NCBI RefSeq assembly: GCF_017565745.1
Contig: NZ_JAGDYM010000004.1
Coordinates: 372,001 to 436,000, forward strand
Length of the DNA stretch: 64,000 nt
Source of the DNA: Leucobacter weissii
GTDB lineage: Bacteria; Actinomycetota; Actinomycetes; Actinomycetales; Microbacteriaceae
Direction of reading: 5' to 3'
This document shows, one piece after another, positions 16,771-24,806 of the stretch. Position numbers and translations under genes: made by a program. The notes under the pieces were generated by a model. The model did no database searches. It was given only the letters and a program-made list of their open reading frames with translations, and had not been told where the DNA came from. Positions within the stretch are counted from its first letter, which is position 1; every line of letters begins with the position of its first letter.

Positions 16771-17799
16771 ATGGCGAGCAGCATAGTGGGCTTGGAGATC
16801 ACCGAGGAGGAGGTGCGGGCGGCAGAGGCGACCACGGGCAGGAACCCGAGGATCCTCGCGCACGGGACGGTGCGGCTGCCGCGCGGCGCGGCCAAGGATT
16901 CCGAGGTGCTCGACCGCGCGGCCGTGGTCGGTGCGCTGCAGCAGCTCTGGCGGCAGGCCGGCTTCAAGAGCCGGCGCGTGGTGCTCGGCATCTGCAGCCG
17001 ACGGGTGCTGGTGCGCGACTACCGCACGCAGGCGATGAGCCCCGAGCTGCTCAAGCAGGCGCTGCCCTTCCAGGTGGCCGATCTGCTCCCCGTGCCGGCC
17101 GACCAGGCGGTCATCGACTTCTATCCGATCGCGCAGGAGGGGGAGCAGCTCTCGGGGCTGCTGGTCGCCGCCGTCTCCGAGACGGTGACCGAGCTCGTCG
17201 AGACGCTCACGCAGGCGAAGCTGCACGTCGAGCAGGTGGACCTCTCCCCGTTCGGCCTGCTCCGCGCGATCGGCATGCTCACCGATTCGGCCGAGTCGGT
17301 CGCGATCGTGCACCTGGGCCCGCACACCAGCTACGTGGTCGTCTCCGTCCAGGGCGTCCCCCGCTTCGTGCGCATCATCCCGCTCGAGCTCGGCGCGGCC
17401 GTGCCGGAGCCGGAGGGAGAGGAGATCGCGGAGGGCGAGCACGCGGGGCCGACGGAGGAGGCCGGACCCCTGACGGCGCAAGAGCTGTCGCGCCGCTCGC
17501 GGCCGGCGGTCGCCGCGCCCCTCACCCCGGAGCGGATCGACGAGCTCGTCACCCAGATCGTCAACACCCTGCGCTTCCATCTCGAGCGATCCGGCGGGGG
17601 GAGCATCGCCCAGGTGTTCCTCACCGGCGCCGGCGCCGGCATCGCGGGGGTGCACCCCGCGTTCCGGGAGCGCTTCTCGGTTCCGGTGCACCTGGTCGGC
17701 GGGCACCATCTCGCGCAGTCCAACGTCACCTCCCGCCACGGCCAGGAGGATCTGGAGCTGCTCACCCCCGTGGGCCTGGCGATGGCGGAGGCGCGCTGA
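16771..17799 (+). CDS. pilM: type IV pilus assembly protein PilM
   Basis: PilM is an actin-like cytoplasmic ATP-binding protein that docks on PilN and links the PilN/O platform to the motor ATPases. The 342-residue sequence opens SSIVGLEITEEEVRAAE, the PilM first strand. The conserved LKQALPFQVADLLPVP follows near residue 95. Phosphate-binding turns are in IVHLGPHTSYVVV near 175 and FLTGAGAGIAG near 285. A Glu-rich insert near 215-235 is unusual. The ATG has GAGGAAAGG upstream. The stop overlaps the pilN ATG. Confidence 0.92.
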   Translation: MASSIVGLEITEEEVRAAEATTGRNPRILAHGTVRLPRGAAKDSEVLDRAAVVGALQQLWRQAGFKSRRVVLGICSRRVLVRDYRTQAMSPELLKQALPFQVADLLPVPADQAVIDFYPIAQEGEQLSGLLVAAVSETVTELVETLTQAKLHVEQVDLSPFGLLRAIGMLTDSAESVAIVHLGPHTSYVVVSVQGVPRFVRIIPLELGAAVPEPEGEEIAEGEHAGPTEEAGPLTAQELSRRSRPAVAAPLTPERIDELVTQIVNTLRFHLERSGGGSIAQVFLTGAGAGIAGVHPAFRERFSVPVHLVGGHHLAQSNVTSRHGQEDLELLTPVGLAMAEAR

Positions 17800-18455
17800 T
17801 GGACCTGCTGCCCAGGAAGTCCGGCCCGGCGCAGGTGGCCGCCGGCGGCACGCCGCGGGTCAACCTGCTGCCCCGGGAGGTGGTGGAGCGCCGCGCGCAG
17901 CGCACGATCCTCAAGAACTGGGGCTTCCGCCTCCTCGGCGCCGTGGTCGTCGTCGGCGTCGTCTGCGTCCTGCTCTTCGCGTGGCAGGCGATCGCGGCGC
18001 TGCGCCTCAGCGCGGTGCAGGCCGACGGCCAGGCTCTCCTCACGCAGATCGCGGCGAAGAGCGAGATCGGCGAGCTGCTCAACCGGGAGCAGGAGCTCAC
18101 GGGGTTCCGCGCCGAGGCCCGGTCGACGGATCTCTCGTGGGAGCGGACGATCGACCGCATCCGCGAGGCGCTGCCGGACGACGGCTGGGTGTGCGCCTAC
18201 GAGCTTCGTTCCGGCGCCGAGCCGAGCGGCGACCCCGAGACCGGCGTCGGGTTCGTGGGAACCGTCACCGTCTGCGGCCCGTTCCCCGCGGGAAGCGCGT
18301 TCATGGGCGACATCCTCTCGGTGAAGGGGGTCGCCTCCGCCACCGTGCTCGAAGGCTCCTGGGACGACGAGATCGACGCCTATGCGCACACGGTCGAGAT
18401 CGCCTTCGACCAGACGGTGTACGCCGGACACGATGATGAGGAGGCGGGCGAATGA
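17799..18455 (+). CDS. pilN: type IV pilus inner-membrane assembly protein PilN
   Basis: PilN is a bitopic membrane protein of the pilus alignment platform. The short cytoplasmic N-terminus of this 218-residue protein carries VNLLPRE (residues 21-27), the motif that inserts into PilM. One transmembrane helix follows (about 45-68, LLGAVVVVGVVCVLLFAW), then a coiled-coil stretch and a ferredoxin-like periplasm-side domain with two cysteines. It is overlapped by pilM upstream and pilO downstream (four bases each at most), so the three proteins are made stoichiometrically. Confidence 0.88.
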   Translation: MDLLPRKSGPAQVAAGGTPRVNLLPREVVERRAQRTILKNWGFRLLGAVVVVGVVCVLLFAWQAIAALRLSAVQADGQALLTQIAAKSEIGELLNREQELTGFRAEARSTDLSWERTIDRIREALPDDGWVCAYELRSGAEPSGDPETGVGFVGTVTVCGPFPAGSAFMGDILSVKGVASATVLEGSWDDEIDAYAHTVEIAFDQTVYAGHDDEEAGE

Positions 18456-19147
18456 GACTCGAAGCCAGGCTCGTGAACCTGCTCGGCCTACTGGTGCTCG
18501 TCGGGGTGCTCGCGCTCGGCATCGTGCTGATCGCGCTGCCCATGTACGAGCGCGGCCAGGAGGCCAACCGCGAGATCGCCGACAGCGAGCAGATCAACGC
18601 GGGATACCGGGCCCAGCTCGGCGTGCTGAACGACGCGGAGGCGCGCCGCGGCGAGATCGAGCGGAGCATCGCGCAGGTGCGGAGGCAGATCCCCGAGGGC
18701 GCCGAGTACGACAGCGCGCTGGAGCTCATCGAGAACGCGCTCGAGGAGGAGGACGGCTTCGTCAAGCTGACCGCCTTCGGCGAGCCCGCCGACTTCGCGC
18801 CCAGACCGGATCCGACCGCGGACGAGGGCGACGACGGCGAGCCCGCCCCGCCGGCCGACCCGGCGGCCGAGGACCCGGCCGCCGCATCCGGGACCGAGGC
18901 CCCGGCCGCGGGCGCCGCCGACGCGGAGCCGCCCGCGGATCCGCGTCAGCAGATCGAGCTGACGATCGAGATCGCCGTGCCCGACGTGGTGACCGCGACG
19001 GCCATCCTGGACGAACTGCGGGCGGGGCCGAGACTCCTGCTCGTCACCTCCGCGAAGGTGGAGCGCGAGGAGGACGAAGAACGCGGCATGGAGGGCAGAC
19101 TCACGGTGACGGCGCAGATCTTCAACCGGACGGGGGCGGACTCGTGA
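18452..19147 (+). CDS. pilO: type IV pilus inner-membrane assembly protein PilO
   Basis: The partner of PilN in the platform. The 231-residue protein has a very short cytoplasmic tail, one transmembrane helix (about residues 8-32, LGLLVLVGVLALGIVLIALP) and a coiled coil (about 33-85). An Ala/Pro/Asp/Glu-rich insert (about 113-165) follows, then a small C-terminal domain that ends in strands. The low-complexity insert is larger than in proteobacterial PilO. Assignment rests on topology, coiled coil and position between pilN and pilT rather than on motifs. The stop overlaps the pilT GTG. Confidence 0.78.
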   Translation: MRLEARLVNLLGLLVLVGVLALGIVLIALPMYERGQEANREIADSEQINAGYRAQLGVLNDAEARRGEIERSIAQVRRQIPEGAEYDSALELIENALEEEDGFVKLTAFGEPADFAPRPDPTADEGDDGEPAPPADPAAEDPAAASGTEAPAAGAADAEPPADPRQQIELTIEIAVPDVVTATAILDELRAGPRLLLVTSAKVEREEDEERGMEGRLTVTAQIFNRTGADS

Positions 19148-20367
19148 CCGATCCGTCCGCCCGCCAGCCGATGCGCCGCGAGCGCCGCCGGGAGTCCCTC
19201 GCAGCCGAGACGGCCCCCGGAGGGCTCGGCGCGGGGCACGGGCTGCGGGGGCTCCTGGAGACCGCGCACCGCTCGCGCGCGTCCGACGTGCACCTGACCG
19301 AGGGGCTGCCGCCGCAGATGCGCGTCGACGGCGACCTCGTCGCGATCCCCGGCGGCGAGCAGCCGCTCTCGCGCGAGTGGTTCCAGTCGGCCCTCGCCGA
19401 GATGATGACCCCGCAGCAGCTCGAGGATCTGGCCGGAGCCGACGAGCTCGACTTCTCGGTGGCGGTCGCCGGGCTCGCGCGCTTCCGCGTGAACGTGTTC
19501 CGCCAGCTCGGCTCGCTCGCCGCCGCCATGCGCTTCATCCCCGACGAGGCGAAGCCGCTCGAGGAACTCGGCGTGCCGGCCATCGCGGCCGATCTCGCCG
19601 TGCGGCCCCGGGGGCTCGTGATCGTGACCGGGCCCACCGGCTCGGGCAAGTCGACCACCCTCGCCGCGATGATCGACCTGGTGAACCGCCGGCTGCCCGC
19701 CCACGTGGTCACGATCGAGGACCCCGTCGAGTTCCGCCACGAGAGCAAGACCGCGTTGATCCACCAGCGGGAGGTCGGCAGCGACACCAGATCCTTCGCC
19801 GAGGCCATGCGGCGCGTGCTGCGGCAGGATCCCGACATCATCCTCATCGGCGAGCTCCGCGACCCCGAATCGATCGCGACCGCGCTGACGGCGGCCGAGA
19901 CGGGCCACCTCGTGCTCTCGACGCTGCACACGCAGTCGGCCGCGAAGTCGATCAACCGCATCGTCGACGCCTTCCCGCCCGCGCAGCAGCAGCAGGTGCG
20001 CACCCAGCTCGGCGACACGCTGCAGGGGATCATCACGCAGACGCTCCTGCCGAAGGCCGTCGGCCACGGCCGCCTCATCGCGACCGAGGTGCTCGTGAAC
20101 ACGCCGGCGATCGCCAACCTGATCCGGGAGGGCGAGGTGAGCCAGATCTACTCGATGATCCAGGCCGGGCGCAGCCTCGGCATGCACACCCTCGACCAGG
20201 ATCTCAAGCGACTGGTGGAGCAGGGCGAGATCACGCTCGAACTCGCCCAGTCCCGGGCGCAGGATCCCAAGTCGATCGTCGAGGGCGTGCGCGTGAGATC
20301 GGGGCTGAGAGAGGACGCGTGGATGGGCGAGATGGGCAACCAGCAGAGCGACGGGTGGGCCGACTGA
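19144..20367 (+). CDS. pilT: type IV pilus retraction ATPase PilT
   Basis: PilT is the hexameric ATPase that depolymerises the pilus and powers twitching or uptake. After a 40-residue variable head, the 407-residue protein has the PAS-like N-domain (ASDVHLTEGLPPQMRVDG). The ATPase core shows Walker A GPTGSGKSTT, the Asp box VTIEDPVEFRH, Walker B IILIGELRDPES and the His box HLVLSTLHTQSA. The PilT-specific C-terminal segment AIANLIREGEVSQIYSMIQ is intact, which separates it from PilB. The start is GTG overlapping the pilO stop. A retraction motor indicates a retractile pilus. Confidence 0.93.
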   Translation: MTDPSARQPMRRERRRESLAAETAPGGLGAGHGLRGLLETAHRSRASDVHLTEGLPPQMRVDGDLVAIPGGEQPLSREWFQSALAEMMTPQQLEDLAGADELDFSVAVAGLARFRVNVFRQLGSLAAAMRFIPDEAKPLEELGVPAIAADLAVRPRGLVIVTGPTGSGKSTTLAAMIDLVNRRLPAHVVTIEDPVEFRHESKTALIHQREVGSDTRSFAEAMRRVLRQDPDIILIGELRDPESIATALTAAETGHLVLSTLHTQSAAKSINRIVDAFPPAQQQQVRTQLGDTLQGIITQTLLPKAVGHGRLIATEVLVNTPAIANLIREGEVSQIYSMIQAGRSLGMHTLDQDLKRLVEQGEITLELAQSRAQDPKSIVEGVRVRSGLREDAWMGEMGNQQSDGWAD

Positions 20368-21599
20368 TGGCGGCGAACGAGGAGTACAGCTACCGCGCCG
20401 CCGACGCCACCGGCAAGATGGTCACCGGCACGCTCGAGGGATCGAGCCGCGACGCGGTCGTGGGCGCCCTGCGCGGTCGCGGCCTGACCCCGCTCGACGT
20501 CTCGGTCGTCTCGAAGACCGGCCTGAACACCGAGATCCGCATCCCCTGGCTGGAGGGGCACGTGAAGGCCGACACGCTCGCCGTGTTCTCGCGGCAGATG
20601 GCCGGGCTGCTGAACGCCGGACTGCCGCTGCTGCGCGCGCTCGCGGTGCTCATCGAGCAGGCGGAGGACAAGAAGCTCAAGGCGGCGCTCTCCCAGGTGC
20701 GCACGGGCATCGAGCAGGGCCAGACCCTCTCGGCGGCGATGGGGAGGCATCCCAAGGTCTTCCCCCCGCTCATGGTGAGTCTGGTGCGGGTCGGCGAGAT
20801 GGGCGGCTTCCTCGCCCAGACCATGACGAGCGCGGCCGACACCTACAAGACCGAGGCCGAGCTGCAGAACAAGATCAAGTCGGCGACGACCTATCCGGTC
20901 ATCGTGCTCATCATCGCGCTGCTCGGCGCGCTCGGCATGGTGATGTTCATCGTGCCGATCTTCGCGAGCATGTTCGACAACCTGGGCTCGGAGCTCCCGC
21001 TGCCGACCCAGGTCCTGGTGGGGCTGTCGCAGAACATGGGCTGGATCTTCCCGCTGCTCGTCGTGCTCGTGATCGGCGGATTCCTCTGGTGGCAGTCGCA
21101 GAAGCACACCGACCGGGTGCGCAGCGTGGTCGACCCGTGGCGGCTCAAGATCCCCGTCTTCGGCAAGCTCGCGACCAAGGTGGCGGTCGCGCGGTTCAGC
21201 CGCGGTCTGGCGATGATGCTGGGGGCCGGCGTGCCCCTGGTGCAGGCGCTCGACATCGTCGGGCAGGCCGCGAACAACTTCAGGATCGAGCAGGCGGTGC
21301 GCGCCGTGCAGGAGTCGATCAAGCAGGGGAAGAGCTTCTCGAAGCCGCTCGAGGAGTCGGGCGTGTTCCCCTCGATCGTGGTGCAGATGGCCGCGGTCGG
21401 CGAGGAGTCGGGCACGCTGCCGGACATGCTCGAGAGCATCGCCGAGTTCTACGACGACGAGGTGAAGACCGCCACCGAGCAGCTCACCTCGGCGATCGAG
21501 CCGCTGCTGATCGTGGGGATCGGCATCCTCATCGGCGGCATGGTGGTGTCGCTCTACCTGCCGATCTTCTCGATCTACGGAGAGATCGCGAACACCTGA
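20367..21599 (+). CDS. pilC: type IV pilus inner-membrane platform protein PilC
   Basis: PilC (T2SSF family) is the polytopic membrane protein turned by PilB and PilT to add or remove pilins. The 410-residue protein has the duplicated T2SSF domain: first copy about residues 70-190 (FSRQMAGLLNAGLPLLRALAVL), second about 275-395 (FSRGLAMMLGAGVPLVQALDIV). Three hydrophobic helices are near 170-195, 225-245 and 380-405. The N-terminal YRAADATGKMVTGTLEG block is typical. The ATG overlaps the pilT stop. It ends the + strand operon and faces pilB. Confidence 0.94.
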   Translation: MAANEEYSYRAADATGKMVTGTLEGSSRDAVVGALRGRGLTPLDVSVVSKTGLNTEIRIPWLEGHVKADTLAVFSRQMAGLLNAGLPLLRALAVLIEQAEDKKLKAALSQVRTGIEQGQTLSAAMGRHPKVFPPLMVSLVRVGEMGGFLAQTMTSAADTYKTEAELQNKIKSATTYPVIVLIIALLGALGMVMFIVPIFASMFDNLGSELPLPTQVLVGLSQNMGWIFPLLVVLVIGGFLWWQSQKHTDRVRSVVDPWRLKIPVFGKLATKVAVARFSRGLAMMLGAGVPLVQALDIVGQAANNFRIEQAVRAVQESIKQGKSFSKPLEESGVFPSIVVQMAAVGEESGTLPDMLESIAEFYDDEVKTATEQLTSAIEPLLIVGIGILIGGMVVSLYLPIFSIYGEIANT

Positions 21600-21603
21600 T
21601 CGT

Positions 21604-21621
21604 CCCGGATCCCGCTCCGGG
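21604..21621. terminator. bidirectional hairpin between pilC and pilB
   Basis: CCCGGA and TCCGGG form a 6-bp stem around a six-base loop in the 22 bases between the convergent stops of pilC and pilB. It can serve both directions; strength is modest. Confidence 0.45.
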
Positions 21622-23289
21622 TCAGGCGGAGACCCGGAGGACCTCCTCGATGGTCGTCGCGCCCTGCTGCGCCTTCTCGAAGCCGTCCTGACGCAGCGTG
21701 ATCATGCCCTGCCGGAGGGCCGTGTCGCGCAGCTCGGTGCCGGAGGCGTGCGAGATGACCTGCTGCTCCAGCTCCTCCGACATGGTCATCACCTCGTGCA
21801 GCGCGAGGCGGCCGTGGTAGCCCGTCCCCGAGCACTCCGGGCAGCCGACCGCTCGGTAGAACGTGGGCCGGCGGCCGGTCTCGTGCGGGATGCGGAGGGC
21901 GGCGAGCTTCTCCGGATCCTCGGCGTAGGGCTGCCGGCACCTGAGGCAGAGCCGCCGCGCGAGCCGCTGCGCGACGATCGCGTTGACGGCGGTGCCCACG
22001 AGGAACGGCTCGCAGCCGATGTTGATCAGCCGGGTGAGCGCGCTCGGCGCGTCGTTGGTGTGGAGCGTCGAGAGGACGACGTGCCCGGTGAGCGCCGCCT
22101 CGATCGACATGGTCGCGGTCTCCTGATCGCGGATCTCGCCGACGAGCACGATGTCCGGATCGGAGCGGAGGATCGACCGGAGCGCGGTGTGGAAGTTGAG
22201 CCCCGCCTTGTGGTTCACCTGCACCTGGCTGATCCCGGCGATCCGGTACTCCACCGGATCCTCCACCGTGATCGCGTTCACCTGCGGAGTGGCGATCGTG
22301 CTGAGCGCCGTGTAGAGCGTCGTCGACTTGCCCGAGCCGGTCGGGCCGGTCACGAGGACCATGCCGTACGGTCTCGAGATGGCCTCGGTGAAGCTGCGCT
22401 CGTTCCGCTCCGAGAAGCGCAGATCCTTGAGCGTGAGCTCCTGCGCGGAGCCCGCCAGGATGCGCATCACGATCTTCTCGCCCCACACCGTGGGGAGCGT
22501 GGCCAGGCGCAGGTCGATCCTCCGGCCGTTGTGCTGCACGGAGATCCGGCCGTCCTGCGGCTTGCGCCGCTCCGCGATGTCGACGGCGGCCATGATCTTC
22601 AGGCGGGAGATCACGCCGTCCTGGATGGCCCGGCTCGCCTGCTGCGTCTCCTGCAGCACGCCGTCGATCCGGTATCTCACCGTGAGGTGCTTCTCGCCGG
22701 GCTCGATGTGGATGTCGCTCGCGCGGTCGTCGATCGCCTGGGAGATCAGCAGGCTCACGAAGCGCACCACCGGGGCGTCGTCGGAGGTGCTGTCGAGGGA
22801 CTCGGAGGCGGACGTCTCGATCTCGGAGTCGGAGGTGTCGTCCATCTGGACCGAGAGCTCGCTGAGCTCCTCGTCCATGCGGAGGAACCGTCCGAAGGCG
22901 AGGTCGAGCGCGTCCGACGCCACGGCCGCGGGGGCGATGGCCAGGCCGGTGGCGGTGGTCACATCGTCGATCGCGATCAGATTGCTGGGGTCGACCATGC
23001 CGACGAGCAGATGGCGCCGGGTCCGCCTGACGGGGATCAGCTGGTATCTGCGGCAGAGCGCGGCCGGCACCAGCGAGATGGTCTCGGGGCTCAAGGCCTC
23101 CCGCCCCAGATCGACGTAGGGCACGCCGGCGCGGCTCGCGACCGCCTGGGCGATATCGTTCTCGCTGGCGAGGCCGTCCGCCACGACTCGAGCGCGGAGC
23201 TCCTTGCCGTCGCCGTGCTCCGCGACGAGCGCGCCCATGCGCTCGGTCCCCACGATGCCGGCGGACACGAGGCTCTCTGCAACTCTCAC
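21622..23289 (-). CDS. pilB: type IV pilus extension ATPase PilB
   Basis: PilB is the hexameric ATPase that drives pilus polymerisation. The 555-residue protein has a T2SSE N-terminal domain (about residues 1-150, with ASRAGVPYVDLGRE). The ATPase core carries DIHIEPGEKHLTVRYRIDG, Walker A GPTGSGKSTT, Walker B VLVGEIRDQET and the His box HVVLSTLHTNDA. The zinc-binding tetracysteine motif CLRCRQPY to CPECSGTG marks it as an extension rather than retraction motor. Ser/Thr/Asp-rich residues 140-170 form a linker. It is convergent to the rest of the operon and downstream of the GTPase/Roadblock genes. Start GTG at 23289. Confidence 0.95.
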   Translation of the reverse strand: MRVAESLVSAGIVGTERMGALVAEHGDGKELRARVVADGLASENDIAQAVASRAGVPYVDLGREALSPETISLVPAALCRRYQLIPVRRTRRHLLVGMVDPSNLIAIDDVTTATGLAIAPAAVASDALDLAFGRFLRMDEELSELSVQMDDTSDSEIETSASESLDSTSDDAPVVRFVSLLISQAIDDRASDIHIEPGEKHLTVRYRIDGVLQETQQASRAIQDGVISRLKIMAAVDIAERRKPQDGRISVQHNGRRIDLRLATLPTVWGEKIVMRILAGSAQELTLKDLRFSERNERSFTEAISRPYGMVLVTGPTGSGKSTTLYTALSTIATPQVNAITVEDPVEYRIAGISQVQVNHKAGLNFHTALRSILRSDPDIVLVGEIRDQETATMSIEAALTGHVVLSTLHTNDAPSALTRLINIGCEPFLVGTAVNAIVAQRLARRLCLRCRQPYAEDPEKLAALRIPHETGRRPTFYRAVGCPECSGTGYHGRLALHEVMTMSEELEQQVISHASGTELRDTALRQGMITLRQDGFEKAQQGATTIEEVLRVSA

Positions 23290-23301
23290 TCCGACATTCT
23301 C
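23290..23301 (-). promoter_or_regulatory. candidate -10 box of a leaderless pilB transcript
   Basis: On the - strand GAGAAT (23301-23296) and six bases precede the pilB GTG. The hexamer departs from TANNNT at its first base but matches the boxes before the stress-protein gene at 38642 and pepP at 40653. Confidence 0.4.
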
Positions 23302-23407
23302 CGCTATCCGCGACGGGCGGGCAACTCAGCCGCGCCGTCCGCTCGGCGAGTCGCGGAGCCCGCTGCGACGCGCGCGGAGCGTCGGTCGAACGATGGGCCG
23401 GAGAGGG

Positions 23408-23767
23408 CTACAGCGCGATGTTCTGCTCTGCGGATTTGACTCGCAGTCGCGCGAGCGCCAGGTTCGAGCGAGCCCGATCCACCGCGACCCAGATGAAGAT
23501 CTCGGGCTTCGCGGCGATCGGGCGGATGATGTGGTACTGATCGCCGAGGGTGACGAGAATGTCCTCGATGCTCTGTTCGAGCCCCAGCGCGCGCATGGTG
23601 TTGAGCTTGGCCCGCATGAACTCCGTCGTTCCCGCCGCGGCGACCTCCAGATCCAGTCCGCTGCCGGCCGAAGCGAGGAGCATGCCGGACTCGCTGTCGC
23701 CGAGCAGCGCCGCCAGGCCGCCGTCGATATCGTTGACGAGGTCGTTGAGCACTTCGTTGATGGACAT
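23408..23767 (-). CDS. Roadblock/LC7-domain protein (MglB-like)
   Basis: The 119-residue protein is a single Roadblock/LC7-like domain: an N-terminal helix (SINEVLNDLVNDI), a beta pair (GGLAALLGDSESGMLLAS), a second helix ending MRALGLEQ, and closing strands DILVTLGDQYHIIRPI. Roadblock proteins such as MglB act on small Ras-like GTPases as GTPase activators or scaffolds. It follows the second Roadblock-like gene by 13 bases with AAGGAGG before its ATG. It lies 118 bases before pilB. The predicted partner is the GTPase encoded at 24245-24802; this is inference from neighbourhood and fold. Confidence 0.82.
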   Translation of the reverse strand: MSINEVLNDLVNDIDGGLAALLGDSESGMLLASAGSGLDLEVAAAGTTEFMRAKLNTMRALGLEQSIEDILVTLGDQYHIIRPIAAKPEIFIWVAVDRARSNLALARLRVKSAEQNIAL

Positions 23768-23780
23768 GGGAGTCCTCCTT

Positions 23781-24248
23781 CTACTGTGATTCGGTTACGT
23801 GGAAGTCCGTCGGATCCGGCGCACCCGCCTGCGGGTCGAGGGCGGAGAGCTCGGCGCCGAGGTCGCTGACGACGCCGCGCGAGATCGAGATCGCCTGACC
23901 CGCGACCTCTTCGGCGCCGAACACCGCGAGCAGCATGATCGGGTGGCCGGGAACCCGGCGGAGCAGCACCCGGCCGGCGTCCGCCTCGATGAGCGTGTAC
24001 GTCGTGCCACCGATGGCGCGGTTGCGCGCGACGGCCTCGGTGAGCGCCTGGAGCGAGCTCGCGATGCTGGCGAGACGCTCGTCCTGCGCGCCCGACGAGG
24101 GGCGGCGGGTGATCTCGAAGCCGTCGTCCGTCGCGAACGCGGCGATCTGGAGCGAACGGCAGCCGGAGCGCAACGTCTCGATCGCGCGGTTGCAGGCGGC
24201 CACGATTCGCAGATCTCGAGGCGCGTGGAAGGACCCGTCGGTATTCAT
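23781..24248 (-). CDS. Roadblock/LC7-like protein, second copy
   Basis: The 155-residue product looks like a divergent Roadblock domain: an N-terminal helix with CNRAIETLRSGCRSLQIAAFATDDGFEI, a long helix ERLASIASSLQALTEAVARN, and strands TYTLIEADAGRVLLRRV and PIMLLAVFG, followed by a helix and an acidic tail. The helix-strand order and the middle segment (strand, helix with SIASSLQAL) match the family better than any alternative I considered. It overlaps the GTPase gene by four bases (ATGA), so the two are translationally coupled. Confidence 0.68.
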   Translation of the reverse strand: MNTDGSFHAPRDLRIVAACNRAIETLRSGCRSLQIAAFATDDGFEITRRPSSGAQDERLASIASSLQALTEAVARNRAIGGTTYTLIEADAGRVLLRRVPGHPIMLLAVFGAEEVAGQAISISRGVVSDLGAELSALDPQAGAPDPTDFHVTESQ

Positions 24249-24802
24249 CGTCTGCTCCCCCTGATGAGTTCTCGGGCTTCGACGTCTGCGATCAGAGTCA
24301 TCAACGCCACCCGCATCTGTTCGGTGTCTCTGGCATCGATCTCGAACACCGGGATCGGTCTGCCGGGGAACAATCTACCGGTTGCGGCCTGCGCGCGTCC
24401 GAGGGCGCCGGGACCGTGCACGTCGCTGCGCGTGACGCCGACGACCACGCCTCCGCGCTCGACGATGTCGCCGAACGCCTCGAGATGCTCTTCGATGCTC
24501 CCTCCGATATCGGGGCTGTCGGCGTGGACGAGGAGGAGGAGGCCCATCGCGCGATCCTTCAGGATCTCCCACATGAAGTCGAATCGCCGCTGCCCGGGAA
24601 TACCGTACATGCGGATCTTCTCGGTCTCGTTGATGCCGATCTCGCCGTAGTCGAGGGCGACCGTGGTCGTCTCCTTGTCGAAGGTGGCGCGGTCCGAGTT
24701 CGTCGCCTCGGTGGAGATCACCTCGATGTCGCTGAGCGAGCGGATGGCGGTCGTCTTCCCCGCGCCCATCGGGCCAGCGAACAGGATCACATGCTCGGTC
24801 AC
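24245..24802 (-). CDS. MglA-like small GTP-binding protein
   Basis: A 185-residue Ras-like GTPase of the prokaryotic MglA/CvnD type. G1 is GPMGAGKTTAI near residue 10. The switch II region reads YGIPGQRRFDFMW, where PGQ is typical of the group but the usual Asp of DxxG is replaced by Gly. G4 is VGVTRSD, with Thr in place of Asn. Such GTPases set cell polarity or pilus position in Myxococcus and sit in conservons of Streptomyces. The GTG at 24802 is chosen because it lies four bases after the upstream stop; an in-frame GTG at 24826 would overlap that gene. Upstream DUF2510 and downstream Roadblock genes make one operon. Confidence 0.85.
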   Translation of the reverse strand: MTEHVILFAGPMGAGKTTAIRSLSDIEVISTEATNSDRATFDKETTTVALDYGEIGINETEKIRMYGIPGQRRFDFMWEILKDRAMGLLLLVHADSPDIGGSIEEHLEAFGDIVERGGVVVGVTRSDVHGPGALGRAQAATGRLFPGRPIPVFEIDARDTEQMRVALMTLIADVEARELIRGSRR

Positions 24803-24806
24803 GGCG

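Noticed and set aside
18382..19143. N-terminal extension of PilT through the pilO region
   Set aside because: The residues are Arg/Ala/Gly-rich shadow translation of pilO; PilT begins at GTG 19144.
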